From Anaerotruncus sp. (GTDB taxonomy: Bacteria; Bacillota; Clostridia; Oscillospirales; Acutalibacteraceae), in contig CP091724.1 in assembly GCA_022009795.1 (NCBI GenBank), forward strand, positions 1 through 64,000: a stretch of 64,000 bases of DNA, written 5' to 3'. The translations under genes and the position numbers were made by a program. Of the stretch, positions 42,701 through 53,145 are shown one piece after another; position 1 is the stretch's first letter, and each line of letters opens with the position of its first letter. The notes beneath the pieces were generated by a model, which worked only from the letters and a program-made list of their open reading frames with translations, was not told the DNA's origin and ran no database searches.

Positions 42701-43378
42701 CTATCGATTCCGCTTTTTGCCGCTCTTCAAACAGCGTATAACGAGCTTGCGGATCATCCGTTTATCGCTGCCGGCAATCTTGCTTTTTGCCGTAAACGGT
42801 GAAGAGGTTGCAAACGGCGCAACTTATGTTAAAAAAACGAGGCAAATCAAGTTGTTGTAAGTGCGTCGTGCGCAGAGGGCGCAATGATTAAATCCTCCAC
42901 GCTCACTTATGCGAATGCAAATTCGGTAAGCGTTTCGGTTTCCGGCAACACCGCCACAATCACCAAGGATAACGACGCCGCTTTCGGCTCGGTTGACCTC
43001 ACTTACACGGTTGTGGATGATTACGGCCGCGAATCAACCGTAACAAAGAATATTAAGATAACCGATAAGGTTCAGCTTATTGAATCCTTCAAGTTCGTTT
43101 ATAACGGAGCGGAAACGGAAAGTGTTGCATATAAAGCAGCCGTTGTTGCAAATAAAACGGTTCAGCTTTCGATAAACACTTATCCCGAAGCGGCAGAGGC
43201 ATACACATCAATTAAATGGAGCTGCGACGGCAACAGCAAGATCACCGTTGATCAAAGCGGCCTTGTTAAGTGCACGGCGGCATTCGGCGGCTCAGCCACC
43301 GTTACATGCACGGTAACCTTGAGCGACGGCTCCGAAATCACAAATACTATGCCGGTATCTTTCACAGTCGGCATATAA
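36742..43378 (+). CDS. Giant secreted Big2-repeat protein with FIVAR-like helical modules, about 2,200 aa (frameshifted)
   Basis: The start MKSFPVRKK follows CGGAGG and, after a shift, gives a signal peptide (LSVLLAIVTVFGVVSPGFAAVAA). At least ten Big2 (bacterial Ig-like 2) domains follow, each marked by a line such as KAVSVNNNGLCKPV, KVASVDQNGNLTF, EVATVDNNGLVTFTGAG, SIATVDKNGTVTPHNNG, SISVDENGTV and KITVDQSGLVKC. Between them lie helical FIVAR-like segments (YPDTYKAYTSKIKEAEDMIA, MDYKYSVGMAFKAALEEAQA, MDYAYDYGIAFKAAYENA). No LPXTG or S-layer anchor is visible; it ends PVSFTVGI. Shifts lie near 36768, 36800, 37650, 38090, 38370, 38610, 38800, 38880, 39530, 39870, 40470, 42410, 42710, 42790 and 42840. 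Likely an extracellular adhesin or scaffold; the ligand is unknown. Confidence 0.85.
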
Positions 43379-43393
43379 CGGAGAGGAGTTAAA

Positions 43394-44730
43394 ATGGCAA
43401 AAACAACTAAAAAATTCATCTCCGTTTTATCGGCAATCATTCTTGCGCTTGTCAGCCTTACGGGGCTGATAAGCGCAAGCGCGCAGGATGTGGTGGCGAT
43501 TGACGCCGCTCATTTCCCGGATAAAAGCTTCAGGGATGTTGTGCTTGAAAATTTTGACCTTGATTCAAGCGGCACTTTAAGCGATTTTGAAATTGCTAAG
43601 GTTAAAGATATGCAATTGTTTTTATATGCCGATCAAATTCATGATTTAACGGGCATAGAATATTTCACATCGCTTTCTCAGATTTATGCCGGCGGTTTGG
43701 AAATCGAAAAGGCAGATTTTTCCGCTCTTTCCAATTTGCAAAAGCTTTATGTGCAGGGCAATAATTTAACCTCGCTTGATGTTTCAAAAAACACTGCGCT
43801 CACCGATCTTGTGTGCTCGGATAATGAAAATCTTTCAAGCTTAGCATTATCTCCCTCTGTAACAAAGCTTCTTTGCGACGGCTGTGCGCTTTCCTCGCTT
43901 GATGTTAGCAAGTGCACAAATTTGGCTCAGCTCAACTGCGCCAACAGCTCGCTTTCCTCGCTTGATCTTTCGGCAAATGCTCAGCTTTCGGATTTAAACT
44001 GCTCTCATAACAATATTGCGGCGCTGGATCTTTCCGCAAATCCTTTGCTTGAAAACAAAGTAACTTCTTATAATATCGGCAATCAAACAATAGATGCCGC
44101 GGTGGCATTTTCGGGCAAAACGCTTTTGGCGCCCGTTTCTCTTTCCGCCGATAAAGTTGTAGCTTCAAGCCTTCCTAATGAAAACGATGAAGATGGCTAT
44201 ACCGGCTATAACGGTGAAAATTCGGCGTTTGAATTTACCGATTATTCGCTTATTGCTGCGGGTATTGATTACGAATATGATGTTTCATGCACGGGTGCTC
44301 AGAATTTAACCGTTCATATCAATCTTTCAAAAAGATTTTTTTATAAGGTAAGCTTCAATGAATCGCAAGGCGGTAATGTGCTGGATTATTCTTATGTTAA
44401 ATCCGGCGGCAGTGTTTCCGCTGTGCAGTTTCCGCAGGCTCCCTCCGGTTTGGTTTGCCCGCATTGGAGCGCCGCTGCGGAAAAATATTACCGCCGACAC
44501 GGAAATTTATGCCGTTTGGGCGGCAAGCCACAGCTATGAAGTGCAGTCTTATTCAAATTATGTGCTCACCGAAAAATGCTCTGTTTGCGGCGATGTTCAC
44601 ACGGCTGATTTGAAAGCCGCATTCAACAGTAAAACCGGCGATTCAAATTATGATTCTTCGCTTGATGCAGATTCAAACGGATATATAAATGTTCGCGACC
44701 ACAGCATTTTTGGCAAAATCATTTTCATAA
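43394..44730 (+). CDS. Secreted leucine-rich-repeat protein with a dockerin-like C-terminus (frameshifted near its end)
   Basis: About 445 residues, 16 bp after the giant protein gene. Signal peptide: KKFISVLSAIILALVSLTGL then ISASA. Next comes an N-terminal EF-hand-like region (FDLDSSGTLSDFEIAKV) and six to seven BspA-type short leucine-rich repeats (SLDVSKNTALTDLVCSDNEN, SLDVSKCTNLAQLNCANSS, SLDLSANAQLSDLNCSHN). After a shift near 44480 an InlB B-repeat-like strand and a C-terminal DADSNGYINVRDHSIFGK follow, a calcium-loop pattern like half a dockerin. I end it at the TAA in 44728-44730, reached by one A deletion and lying just before the terminator. Probably co-transcribed and extracellular with its neighbour. 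Confidence 0.78.
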
Positions 44731-44736
44731 AAAATC

Positions 44737-44770
44737 ACTCCCCGCAGGCATTTCTGTGGGGAGTTTTTTT
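44737..44770 (+). terminator. Intrinsic terminator after the LRR gene
   Basis: ACTCCCCGCAG (44737-44747) and CTGTGGGGAGT (44754-44764) pair around GCATTT, with one G-T pair, and are followed by seven T. Confidence 0.9.
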
Positions 44771-44931
44771 ATGCTCAAAAAGGCCGTTTGCTATTATTTT
44801 TTTGACGAAAGTTATGCACACTTGCCCGATAGGCGGCGTTTTTGATATACTTATTTATATTGCTTTTATAAATTTCGGAATATTTATATTATATCGGTTA
44901 GTTTATATCCGATATAATCTGGAGGTTTGTT

Positions 44932-45573
44932 ATGCTTAATTGCTTATTTGTGGGCATCGGCGGGTTTATCGGCGCGGTGCTGAGATATTTGATAGGGCTT
45001 GTTTCCATAAAAAATCCCGCGGGATTTCCGGTAAACACATTTCTTATAAACGCATTCGGCGCGCTTGCAATCGGAATTATCGCCGCGCTTGCCGCAAAAA
45101 ACGATAATTTGGATCCCCGCCTGATTTTGTTGCTTAAGCAGACGGGAATCGAACACAATAAGGTTTAAAGTAACCGATTTCTGCGTGTGCTGCGTTAAAA
45201 TACTCGTTAATCCGAAAGGATTAACTGCGTTTTATGCCTTGCCCACACAAAAATCGGTTTGCTTTAAACTGCCAGCACCTAAAACGGTGTCGGCGTGGAT
45301 GAATTTTTGCTTTTGAGTCCGCAGTCGTGCTAACGCACGGCAAGGACAAAAATGTGAAAAGTCGCCACGCCGCCCCATTTTAGGCATATCGGGTTCGACT
45401 TCCGACTGCTTAAAGTGGGCGTTTGCGGCGGATTTACCACTTTTTCCGCCTTTTCGCTTGAAACGGCGCAGCTGCTTAAATCCGGCAGCACGGCAATTGC
45501 AATTCTTTATGCCGTTTGCAGTGTTGTTGTGTGCGTTGCGGCGGCGTTTCTTCCGCAAGCGGTTATCAAATAA
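44932..45573 (+). pseudogene. crcB: Fluoride exporter CrcB (Fluc), interrupted by a 272-bp insertion
   Basis: The N-terminal half reads MLNCLFVGIGGFIGAVLRYL and NTFLINAFGALAIGIIAAL, up to LILLLK at about 45137. The C-terminal half resumes at 45410 with KVGVCGGFTTFSAFSLETAQ, the conserved GGxTTFSTF signature of Fluc channels, and ends LPQAVIK at 45573. Removing 45138-45409 plus one TTAA copy rejoins both halves in frame as LLLKVGVCGG. The inserted gene encodes only a 78-aa truncated product. No fluoride riboswitch is visible upstream; GGAGG lies before the start. Confidence 0.9.
45138..45409. mobile_element. MITE-like element inserted in crcB with TTAA target duplication
   Basis: 272 bp bounded by TTAA on both sides (45134-45137 and 45410-45413). 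Its ends are inverted repeats: GCAGACGGGAATCGAAC at the left and GTTCGACTTCCGACTGC at the right. The interior has no transposase. It folds into a long hairpin at about 45162-45268 with outer arms GTTTAAAG/CTTTAAAC and inner arms CGTTAATCC/GGATTAAC, plus the motif TTTTATGCCTTG shared with the element at 15854-16132. A non-autonomous element mobilised in trans is the natural reading. Confidence 0.85.
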
Positions 45574-45581
45574 CAGGGCAT

Positions 45582-45614
45582 AAAAAAAGCACACTCCGCA
45601 AAAAAGAGTGTGCT
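45582..45614 (-). terminator. Terminator downstream of the pseudokinase/PASTA gene
   Basis: AGCACACTC (45588-45596) pairs with GAGTGTGCT (45606-45614). On the minus strand it is followed by seven T. A second hairpin, CTCCCAA (45619-45625) with TTGGGAG (45644-45650) plus T residues, would stop plus-strand transcription from crcB. Confidence 0.75.
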
Positions 45615-45683
45615 CCGACTCCCAACCGTTTTAAACAAAGCGATTGGGAGCTTTGTTTTTATTTGATACGGAAAAATGCTCGG

Positions 45684-47363
45684 TTACTGTGCGGTTGTTG
45701 CCTGCGTTGATGGCTCAGTGGTGGTTTCAACCTCGCCGTAAACCTGAATAATAACCGTTTCGCCCTTTGCAACGCTTTCGCCTGCCGCCGGGGCTGTGCC
45801 GCCCGATTTTTTTACGGTGTTCGGTGTATAGTTTCCGTTGTTGTAAACGGAAACGGTTTTAACCTTAAAGCCCAAATTCTCAAGCTGCTTTGTGGCTTCG
45901 TCTGCCGTTAAAGTGCCAACATCGGGCACGGTTGCCATCTCGGTGCCCTTGCTTACGGTAAGCACGATTGCCGAACCTTGCGGAACTGTTTCGCCGGCTT
46001 TAACACTTTGTGCATAAACCGTGCCCGCCTCATAATCGGCATTGTATTCATAATTAAAGGTTATTTTAAATTGCTGGTTCCATGCCGCTCCGTTTTTAAT
46101 GTCTGATTCGGTGTAGCCCTGTGTTGAAAAAAAATCGGGCACCGTAACGGGTGCTGCCGTCGTTTGCGGCGCTGTTGTTTCCTTGCCGTTTATGAGTCCG
46201 GAAAAACCAAACACATAAATCGCTGCCGCCAAAACGGCAACAACAGCCAATATAATTGCAATCAATTTTTCCTTTGTTGCTCTTTTTTTGAGGCTTTTTC
46301 GCTTTTTTTGCCGCGTGATTTTTCGCGCCTTTCCTCGGCAGATGCCGTGCCGCGTTGCTCGGTGGATTGAATTTCCGCGGCTTTGGCCACAACGGACGGT
46401 GCAGCGTTTAAAAGCTCTCTGTAATCATAAACGCTTTGAATTCGCCTTTCAGGATAAATTTGAAGCCCTGCGCCGAGTGCCTTAATAACATATGCGGGTA
46501 TTTTTTCCGCAATCACATTCGGAATCATCAGCTTATCGTTCGTTTCCCTTGAAAGCGCACTCGGCGGGTTTGTGCCCACCAATGCTCTGTAAATGCAAGC
46601 CGAAAAGGCATAAATGTCTGTTGCGGGGCAAATCTTGTGATTGTTGTTATATTGCTCCAGCGCGGTGTAGCCTTCGTTTTCGTTAAATTCAAGCTCGCTG
46701 CCTGCCGTGTTGCATTCGCTTATGCAAAAGCCTGCAAGGCGCACTTTTCCGTCCTTGCACAGCACAAGGTTGTCGGGGTTTATGCAGCCGTGAATAATGC
46801 CGTTTTCGTGTAGCTTTTCAAGCGTTGTAAGCACGGGCATAAACATAAGGCGAGCTTTGTCCCAAGGAATTATGTTGTCGCTGTTTCTGATGAGAAAATC
46901 GCGCAGGGAAACGGTTGCCATTTTTTTCGGAAATTGCATATGCGGTTTTCGTTTTTCCTCAAACACATCCAAAACGGGAATGACTGCCGAAAGGGAATTC
47001 ATCCCTTTGAGCGTGCTCCAAAGCTTAATGAAGGATTTTTTTACAGCCGTCAAATGTTTTTTTATATTTTTCACGCACATGGGCATTAAGGTTTCCCTCA
47101 AGCCTGTTTGCAATGCCGGCCGGCATAAATTCCCTGATCGTTACAACCGTGTTTGTTTCGGTGTCAAGCCCGATGTATGTTACGGCGTCGCTTTCCTGCG
47201 AAAGAAAATTGCCCACAAGATATCTGCCCGCAAGCAGGGGTTTTTGCGCGGCAAAAAAACAGCATATCCGAAACTGAATCGTTATCAAATCCGCAGTTTG
47301 CGCAAACGCTGCCTTGCGTAAGCTTTTTCCAAAGCAATTCATGCATAAATTGTCGAAGTTCAC
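45684..47363 (-). CDS. Zinc-ribbon, kinase-like (pseudokinase), transmembrane, PASTA protein (frameshifted)
   Basis: About 560 residues re-assembled. The N-terminus MNFDNLCMNCFGK, then CANCGFDNDS, is a four-cysteine ribbon. The kinase-like domain follows (LAGRYLVGNFLSQESDAVTY, VTIREFMP, LEKLHENGIIHGCINPDNLV, VRLAGFCISE, YTALEQY, TDIYAFSACIYRALVG). The catalytic-loop HRDxxxxN is HGCINPDN and DFG is GFC, so both catalytic aspartates are missing; the VAIK lysine is Arg. A basic linker leads, across a shift near 46275, to one membrane helix (IAIILAVVAVLAAAIYVFGF) and two PASTA domains. Breaks are also near 47025-47110 and 47270. The layout resembles PrkC/Stk1, but this copy should not phosphorylate. 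Confidence 0.82.
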
Positions 47364-47571
47364 TTAAATGCCTCCGTTGTTAAAATCGTGTAAATCGGAT
47401 TGTTTAAATTTTTATAATTATTAAATTATAGTTTAACAATGAAATGCTTTTTTTGTCAAGAACGGGTAAGCGGCATATAAATAATCTTTACAGGCAATTG
47501 ATAAATAATTCATTTTGTTATATAATTGTATTCGTATTAAAAATATTTTTTTGTAGAAACGAGGTAGAAAT

Positions 47572-48537
47572 ATGAATTTCAATCCGCTTCCGAACGGTAT
47601 GGCAGAGGGCTTTGTGCTCATAAAAAAATGTGAAGAAAAGAAAACCAAAAACGGCGCAGCTTATTTGGATTTGATTATAGGCGATAAAAGCGGCGAGTTG
47701 CCTGCAAAGCTGTGGGATTATAATGCAAGCGGCATTTTTGAAGAGGAAATGGTTGTTAAGGTTCGCGGCAATGTAGAGCAATATAACGGCAGAGATCAGT
47801 TCAGAATTGCTCAAATCAGGCCTGCATCTTCGGGCGATGAATATAATCTTGCAGAGCTTGTTCCTTCATCCGATGTCGGCGGGCTTGATATGTTTAATAT
47901 GCTTATGAAAAGAGTAAATGCCTTTAAAGACGCAGAGCTTAAAGCAATCGTTTCAAAAATTATGAACGATAAAAAAGAATTGCTTATAACCTGCCCCGCG
48001 GCTTTCAGGCTTCACCATGCAATGCTCGGCGGGCTTATGCTGCACACGATGTCAATAGTTCGCATGGCAGAGGAAATTTGCAGAATTTATCCAAATATAA
48101 ACAGGGAATTATTGCTTTCCGGCGCGATTTTGCATGATGTTGCAAAAACTTGGGAATTCACTTTTGCAAAAAGCGGACTTGTTAAGGGTTATTCAACAGA
48201 GGGTGAGCTTATCGGCCATTTGGTTGAGGGCGCTTATTATGTTGCAGATGCCGCCAAGGAGCTTGGCATAGAAAGCGAAAAGGTTGCTCTGCTTGAACAT
48301 ATGATTTTAAGCCATCACGGCGTGCCCGAATACGGTTCGCCGATAAGGCCCATGTTTTTGGAGGCGGAAATTCTTTCCGCACTCGATACTCTTGATGCGG
48401 AAATTTTTGAGTTCCACAGCGCAACGGCAAAGGTTGAGCCGGGTAAGTTTACGGACAGGCAATGGTCGCTCGATAACAGAAAGCTTTATAACCACGGTCT
48501 TTCCGGCACGGAGCATATTGTTAATTTGGATGATTAA
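47572..48537 (+). CDS. yhaM: 3'-5' exoribonuclease YhaM family (OB fold plus HD domain)
   Basis: Intact, 321 residues, ATG after GAGG. The N-terminal OB domain (GFVLIKKCEEKKTKNGAAYL, LIIGDKSGELPAKLWDY) is followed by a metal-dependent HD phosphohydrolase domain with HHAMLGGLMLHTMSIV, GAILHDVAKTWEF and HMILSHHGVPEYGSP, exactly as in Bacillus YhaM. It degrades RNA from the 3' end and also acts on DNA. Confidence 0.93.
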   Translation: MNFNPLPNGMAEGFVLIKKCEEKKTKNGAAYLDLIIGDKSGELPAKLWDYNASGIFEEEMVVKVRGNVEQYNGRDQFRIAQIRPASSGDEYNLAELVPSSDVGGLDMFNMLMKRVNAFKDAELKAIVSKIMNDKKELLITCPAAFRLHHAMLGGLMLHTMSIVRMAEEICRIYPNINRELLLSGAILHDVAKTWEFTFAKSGLVKGYSTEGELIGHLVEGAYYVADAAKELGIESEKVALLEHMILSHHGVPEYGSPIRPMFLEAEILSALDTLDAEIFEFHSATAKVEPGKFTDRQWSLDNRKLYNHGLSGTEHIVNLDD

Positions 48538-48566
48538 GGCACAGCAGTTTAAAAAGGAGAATAATT

Positions 48567-49516
48567 ATGGCAGAGGATTTTCAGCAGCAAAGCTGGACCG
48601 AAGTGTCGGTAACGGTTGATTCAAAATATACGGAAACAGCAGGCAATATTGCCAATATGGCGGTGCCTTACGGAATTTATATAGAGGATTATTCCGATTT
48701 GGTGGAGGAAACCTTGCAGATTGCCCATATTGATTTGATTGATGAGGATTTGCTGAAAAAAGACCGCACAAAATCAATTATCCACATTTATATAAATCCG
48801 CACGAAAACCCCGCTGAGGCAGTTTCGTTTGTTAAAGAAAGGCTTGATGCGGAAAACATTCCCTGTGAAATTTCGCTTGCGGATTGCAAGGCACAGGATT
48901 GGGTGAATAATTGGAAACAGTATTTCCATGCAATGCCGATAGGCGAAAAGCTGCTTATCAGGCCCGAATGGGAAAAAGATTATGATGCAAACGGGCGCAT
49001 AATTCTGAATATCGAGCCGGGTCTTGCATTCGGCACGGGCAGCCATCCAACCACAAGATTGTGCCTTGAAATGCTGGAGGAATATGTGAACGACGAATCC
49101 ACCGTGCTTGATATCGGCTGCGGCAGCGGCATACTTTCGATTGCCGCCCTGCTTTTGGGCGCAAAAAGCGCTTTCGGCACGGATATTGATGAATTGGCTG
49201 TTAAAACGGCGATTGAAAATGCAAAGAAAAAAACGGCTTTGAGCCGCCTGTTTTTCACCGCCGAAAAAAAGGCGACCTTTCGGAGTGTGCAAGCGGCACA
49301 TATAAAATAATAATCGCAAATATCGTTGCCGATGTTGTTATGAAGCTGAATAAGGATGCCGGCAAATTCCTCGATAAGCACGGCGTTTATATCACCGGCG
49401 GAATTATAGACAGCCGCAAGGCCGAGGTTGAGCATTCGCTTGAGGAAAATGGCTTTGATATTATAGAAACACGCTCCGAAAAGGGTTGGAATGTTTTTGT
49501 GTGCAAAAAGCTGTGA
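48567..49516 (+). CDS. prmA: Ribosomal protein L11 methyltransferase PrmA (frameshifted)
   Basis: 316 residues. The N-terminal L11-binding part shows WTEVSVTVDSKYTETAGNI and DWVNNWKQYFHAMPIGEKLL. The SAM domain has EPGLAFGTGSHPTTRLCLE and TVLDIGCGSGILSIAALLLG. A shift in an A run near 49225 and another near 49265 connect to YKIIIANIVADVVMKL and ITGGIIDSRKAEVEHSLEEN, ending at 49516. It lies 30 bp after yhaM. Confidence 0.93.
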
Positions 49517-49636
49517 TTTGCTAAATTTTGATATATTGCCAAAGAGCAAGTGAATATTGTATAATAAAATCAAATTATGGAGTCGTTTTCTGATGCATGT
49601 TTTGCAAAAGGCGATTTCACGAAAGGAAAGAAGTAT

Positions 49637-52600
49637 ATGAAAAAGGCAATCGGTTTATTGTTGGCTGCCGTTATGGCTTGCGGCGTTTTATCGCCGTGCC
49701 AAAGCGTGTTTGCGGCAGACGCAAATCGAAAAAGTGTTGCTGCGTTTTCAAAAAGCGTTAATCGCATTGTAAGTGAATACGACGGCGATGAGGATTATGC
49801 CCTTAATCAAAACAGCACTCAGCTTGCGGTTGAGGACAGAATTTTGGTTTATGCCGATAAGCTTTCAAAAAGTTACGGCGAGATTGAAAAAGTCAGCTCG
49901 TCGGGAGTTATCGTGCTGCAATTTGCGGATGATGCTTCCGCCGCAAGTGCGTTAAAGTCTCTTTCGGCAGACGGGTATTCCGCCGATTACGACTTGATCG
50001 CAAGAACCGCAGATGTAAATGCAACGGAATATGCATCGGAAACTTGGGGCAATGAAAGAGTTGAATCGCAGGAAACCATAAATTCAATAAAAAAAGCTCC
50101 GGCAAAAAGCTTAATGATGTAACGGTTGCCGTTATTCATTCCCGTGTGGATGATACTCATCCCGATCTTAAAAACAGAGTTGTCGGCAGTATAGATTTCA
50201 CAAATTCCGACACCGAAGCAGATCAGTACGGGCACGGCACCCAGGTTGCAGGTGTTACTGTTCAAAACTCACCGAATAATGTTAAAATCAAATCATATAA
50301 AATTGCGAATTCAAGCGGCAACAGCACAATGAGTTATATTGTTTCCGCATTAAAAACAATTGCTTCGGAGCAAAATGCGCCGAAAATCCTTAATATGTCT
50401 TTGGTGGTTAATGTTACGGGCGATTCAACAAGCACAAGAAATTATTTTGAAAATGTTGTTTCTGAGCTTGATAAAAAAGGCTGCACAATTGTTTCAGCAG
50501 CAGGAAACAAAAATGAAGATGCCTCAAGTTATTTTCCTGCATCAATTCCGCAGGTAATAACCGTTGCGGCTTCCGATTCTTATAATAACAAGGCCGATTA
50601 TTCAAACTATGGCTCCGTTGTTGATATTGCGGCGCCCGGCACTCATATTTATACAACGATTATGGGCGGCGGCTACACAAGAAATGTAAGCGGCACCTCG
50701 TTTGCAACTCCGTTTGTAAGTGCGGCTGCGGCAACCTTGCTTTCAATGGACGGCAGCCTTAAAGCAAGTCAGCTTGAATCAAAAATAAAATCCGCCGCTT
50801 TCCCGATAAATGATAACACAGGCACAAATTGGTGCGGCGCCGGCATTTTAAATTATTCGGCGCTTTATGAGGATGCGCTTCTTCAGTCTCCCACTCTGAG
50901 CAAGTCAAGCGGCAGTTATTCTTCCGCAATCACCGTTTCCGCAACCGCTCCGAGCGCCACAACTGTTATGTACACAACTGATAACACAGTGCCGACCTTA
51001 ACTAACGGCAATGCGCTGGTAGGGCCGATTACTTTAAGCAAAAGCACTTCGCTCACGGCTGTTGCAATCGGTAAAAACGGAAAAAGCAAATATATTCATG
51101 CAGATTATGATATTAAAAAAATGCAGATGCGGGCAAAAACGGTGCTTGATGTCGGCTCTCCCGCTTATGTTTCCGTTTCAAGCTCAAGCAAATTTGCCAC
51201 ATTAACCTTTAAACCCACTCAAACGGCAAATTATGTTTTTGAATCACATTCTGATGATATCAAATATCAGCCGCATTGGTTTTTGCTTGAATCCACCACT
51301 CAGGAAGAGGTTCAAAACCAAAAAACAGAATATGTGGGCAATGAATGCAAAACAACGGTTAAGCTTTTCGCCGGCACAACTTATCTCCTTAAATGCGGCG
51401 CATATTACGGCTCTGATATTCCGTCAAACGCAACGCAAACATACAGCGTTTCGGTTGAGTTTGCAAAGGAAGCCGTTAAGCCGTCAACTCCGGCAAATTT
51501 TGAAGTAACGGGCAGAGGCAACGGCGGCAGATCCCTGTGGCTTGATTGGTCGGATTGCAAAAATGCCGTAAGCTATAAGGTTTATGATGTTACAAACGGC
51601 GCAAACACTTTTAAGGGCGAGGTTAAAACAAGCGATATAGCTTTTCATGATTTTAACCCTGCTTGGGAATATGATATAAAGGTTGTTGCAATCAGCAGCA
51701 CCGGTGATACGGCAGATGCCACTTACCGTGTTTGCGCGGCTTGCGAGCCTCCCACAAACTTCACAATTTCGGCAAACGGCACATATTCGCTTTCGACAAG
51801 CTGGAATTATGTTGCGTGCCACGGCTATTATTTGCAGTGGAGCACCGATCCAACTTTCCAAACTGATAAAAACGGTGCTTGGATAAACGGCACTTTCTCC
51901 ACAAGCTACACCATCAACACAAGCAAGCCTGCAAAGCAGTATTATGTTCGTGTTCGTTGCTGGAAAAATTATCAGGGCGGATATATTTACAGTGATTTTA
52001 CGGATTCGTCAATCCTGGGCTATATGGATGCTCCCAGCGGTTTTGAGGTAACGGGCAGAGGCAACGGCGGTAAATCCCTGTGGCTTGATTGGAATGATGT
52101 TGCGGGCGCTGTCGGATACAAGGTTTATGATGTTACAAACGGCGCAAACACCTTAAAAGGCGATGTTAAAACAAGTGATATAGCCTTCCACGATTTAAAC
52201 CCCGCATGGGAATATGATATCAAGGTTGTTGCCTATGATAAAAACGGCAAAACAAGCAATGCAACATATCGGGTTTGCGCAGCATGCGAGGCGCCCAAGA
52301 ATCTTGTTGTGATTGCAGGTGATGCATTTGACGGCACTATAAGCGCAAGCTGGGATTATGTTGCGTGCCACGGCTATTATATTCAGTGGAGCACCGATCC
52401 GAATTTCAAATCGGATGTTCAAGGTCAATGGATAAACGGCACTTTCTCCACGAATTTTTGAGCAATTTGTCGGCTTTAATACATCTGATTATTATGTTCG
52501 TGTTCGTTGTTGGAAAAACTATCAGGGCGGCAAAAATCTTCAGTGATTTTACTGAACCGGTTAAGGCCGCATTTGATTTTTCATCTTCATTTAAAGTAAC

Positions 52601-53129
52601 AGGCAGAGGCAACGGCGGTAAATCCCTGTGGCTTGATTGGCGCGAAGTTTACGGCGCCGATCAATATCTGGTTTTTGATATAACGGATGATAAAAACGAT
52701 TTTAAGGGCACAACGGCAACAAGTGATATTGCATTCCACGATTTAAATCCCGCATGGGAATATGATTTCCTTGTGCTTGCTTATGATGCAAACGGCACCT
52801 TACTTGCTTGGGGTATTGCAGAAAAAGTTTGCGCTGCCTGCGAGCCTGCAAAGAATTTAAGCGTTTCCGTTTCCGGCTCAAACACAATAAATGCAAGCTG
52901 GGATTATGTTGCGTGCCACGGCTATTATATTCAGTGGAGCACCGATCCAACCTTTACGGATAAAAGCAAAATCCAGGGTGCTTGGATAAACGGCACTTAT
53001 TCCACAAATTACACAATTAAAACAAGCGATTCCGCGGATAAATATTATGTTCGCGTTCGCTGCTGGAAAAATTATCAGGGCGGCTATATTTACAGCGATT
53101 TCTGCAGCCCTGTTTCCGCAGCCAAATAA
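49637..53129 (+). CDS. Secreted subtilisin-like (S8) protein with three tandem Fn3-like double units; catalytic Asp replaced
   Basis: About 1,160 residues. The ATG at 49637 follows GAAAGGAAAG and begins MKKAIGLLLAAVMACGVLS, a signal peptide. A propeptide-like region follows, and after a one-base shift near 50110 the S8 domain: VAVIHSRVDDTHPDL, where the usual active-site Asp is His (codon 50137-50139), then the His in YGHGTQVAGV, the oxyanion Asn in SAAGNKNEDA and the Ser in SGTSFATPFVSAA. A bridging beta domain follows. Then three copies of a two-part unit occur (EVTGRGNGG-K-SLWLDW with DIAFHDLNPAWEYD, then YVACHGYYIQWSTDP with YYVRVRCWKNYQGG) at about 51490-52010, 52030-52545 and 52585-53110. 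One more shift is near 52460. Confidence 0.85.
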
Positions 53130-53145
53130 TTTGCAGAATAAACTT

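Noticed and set aside
37000..43000. Tandem repeats in the Big2 gene as a CRISPR-like array
   Set aside because: The similarity is at protein-domain level with irregular spacing; there are no short identical direct repeats with uniform spacers.
43932..44168. Minus-strand ORF of 78 aa inside the LRR gene
   Set aside because: Shadow of the repeated plus-strand LRR codons; no start signals.
44740..44931. Possible fluoride riboswitch upstream of crcB
   Set aside because: I looked for the conserved crcB-motif pseudoknot pattern and do not see it; the region holds only the preceding terminator and a promoter-like AT stretch.
46262..46265. Kinase-like and PASTA parts as two separate genes
   Set aside because: A single indel in an A run joins them through a basic linker and membrane helix, the standard PrkC layout, and the PASTA part has no ribosome-binding site of its own.
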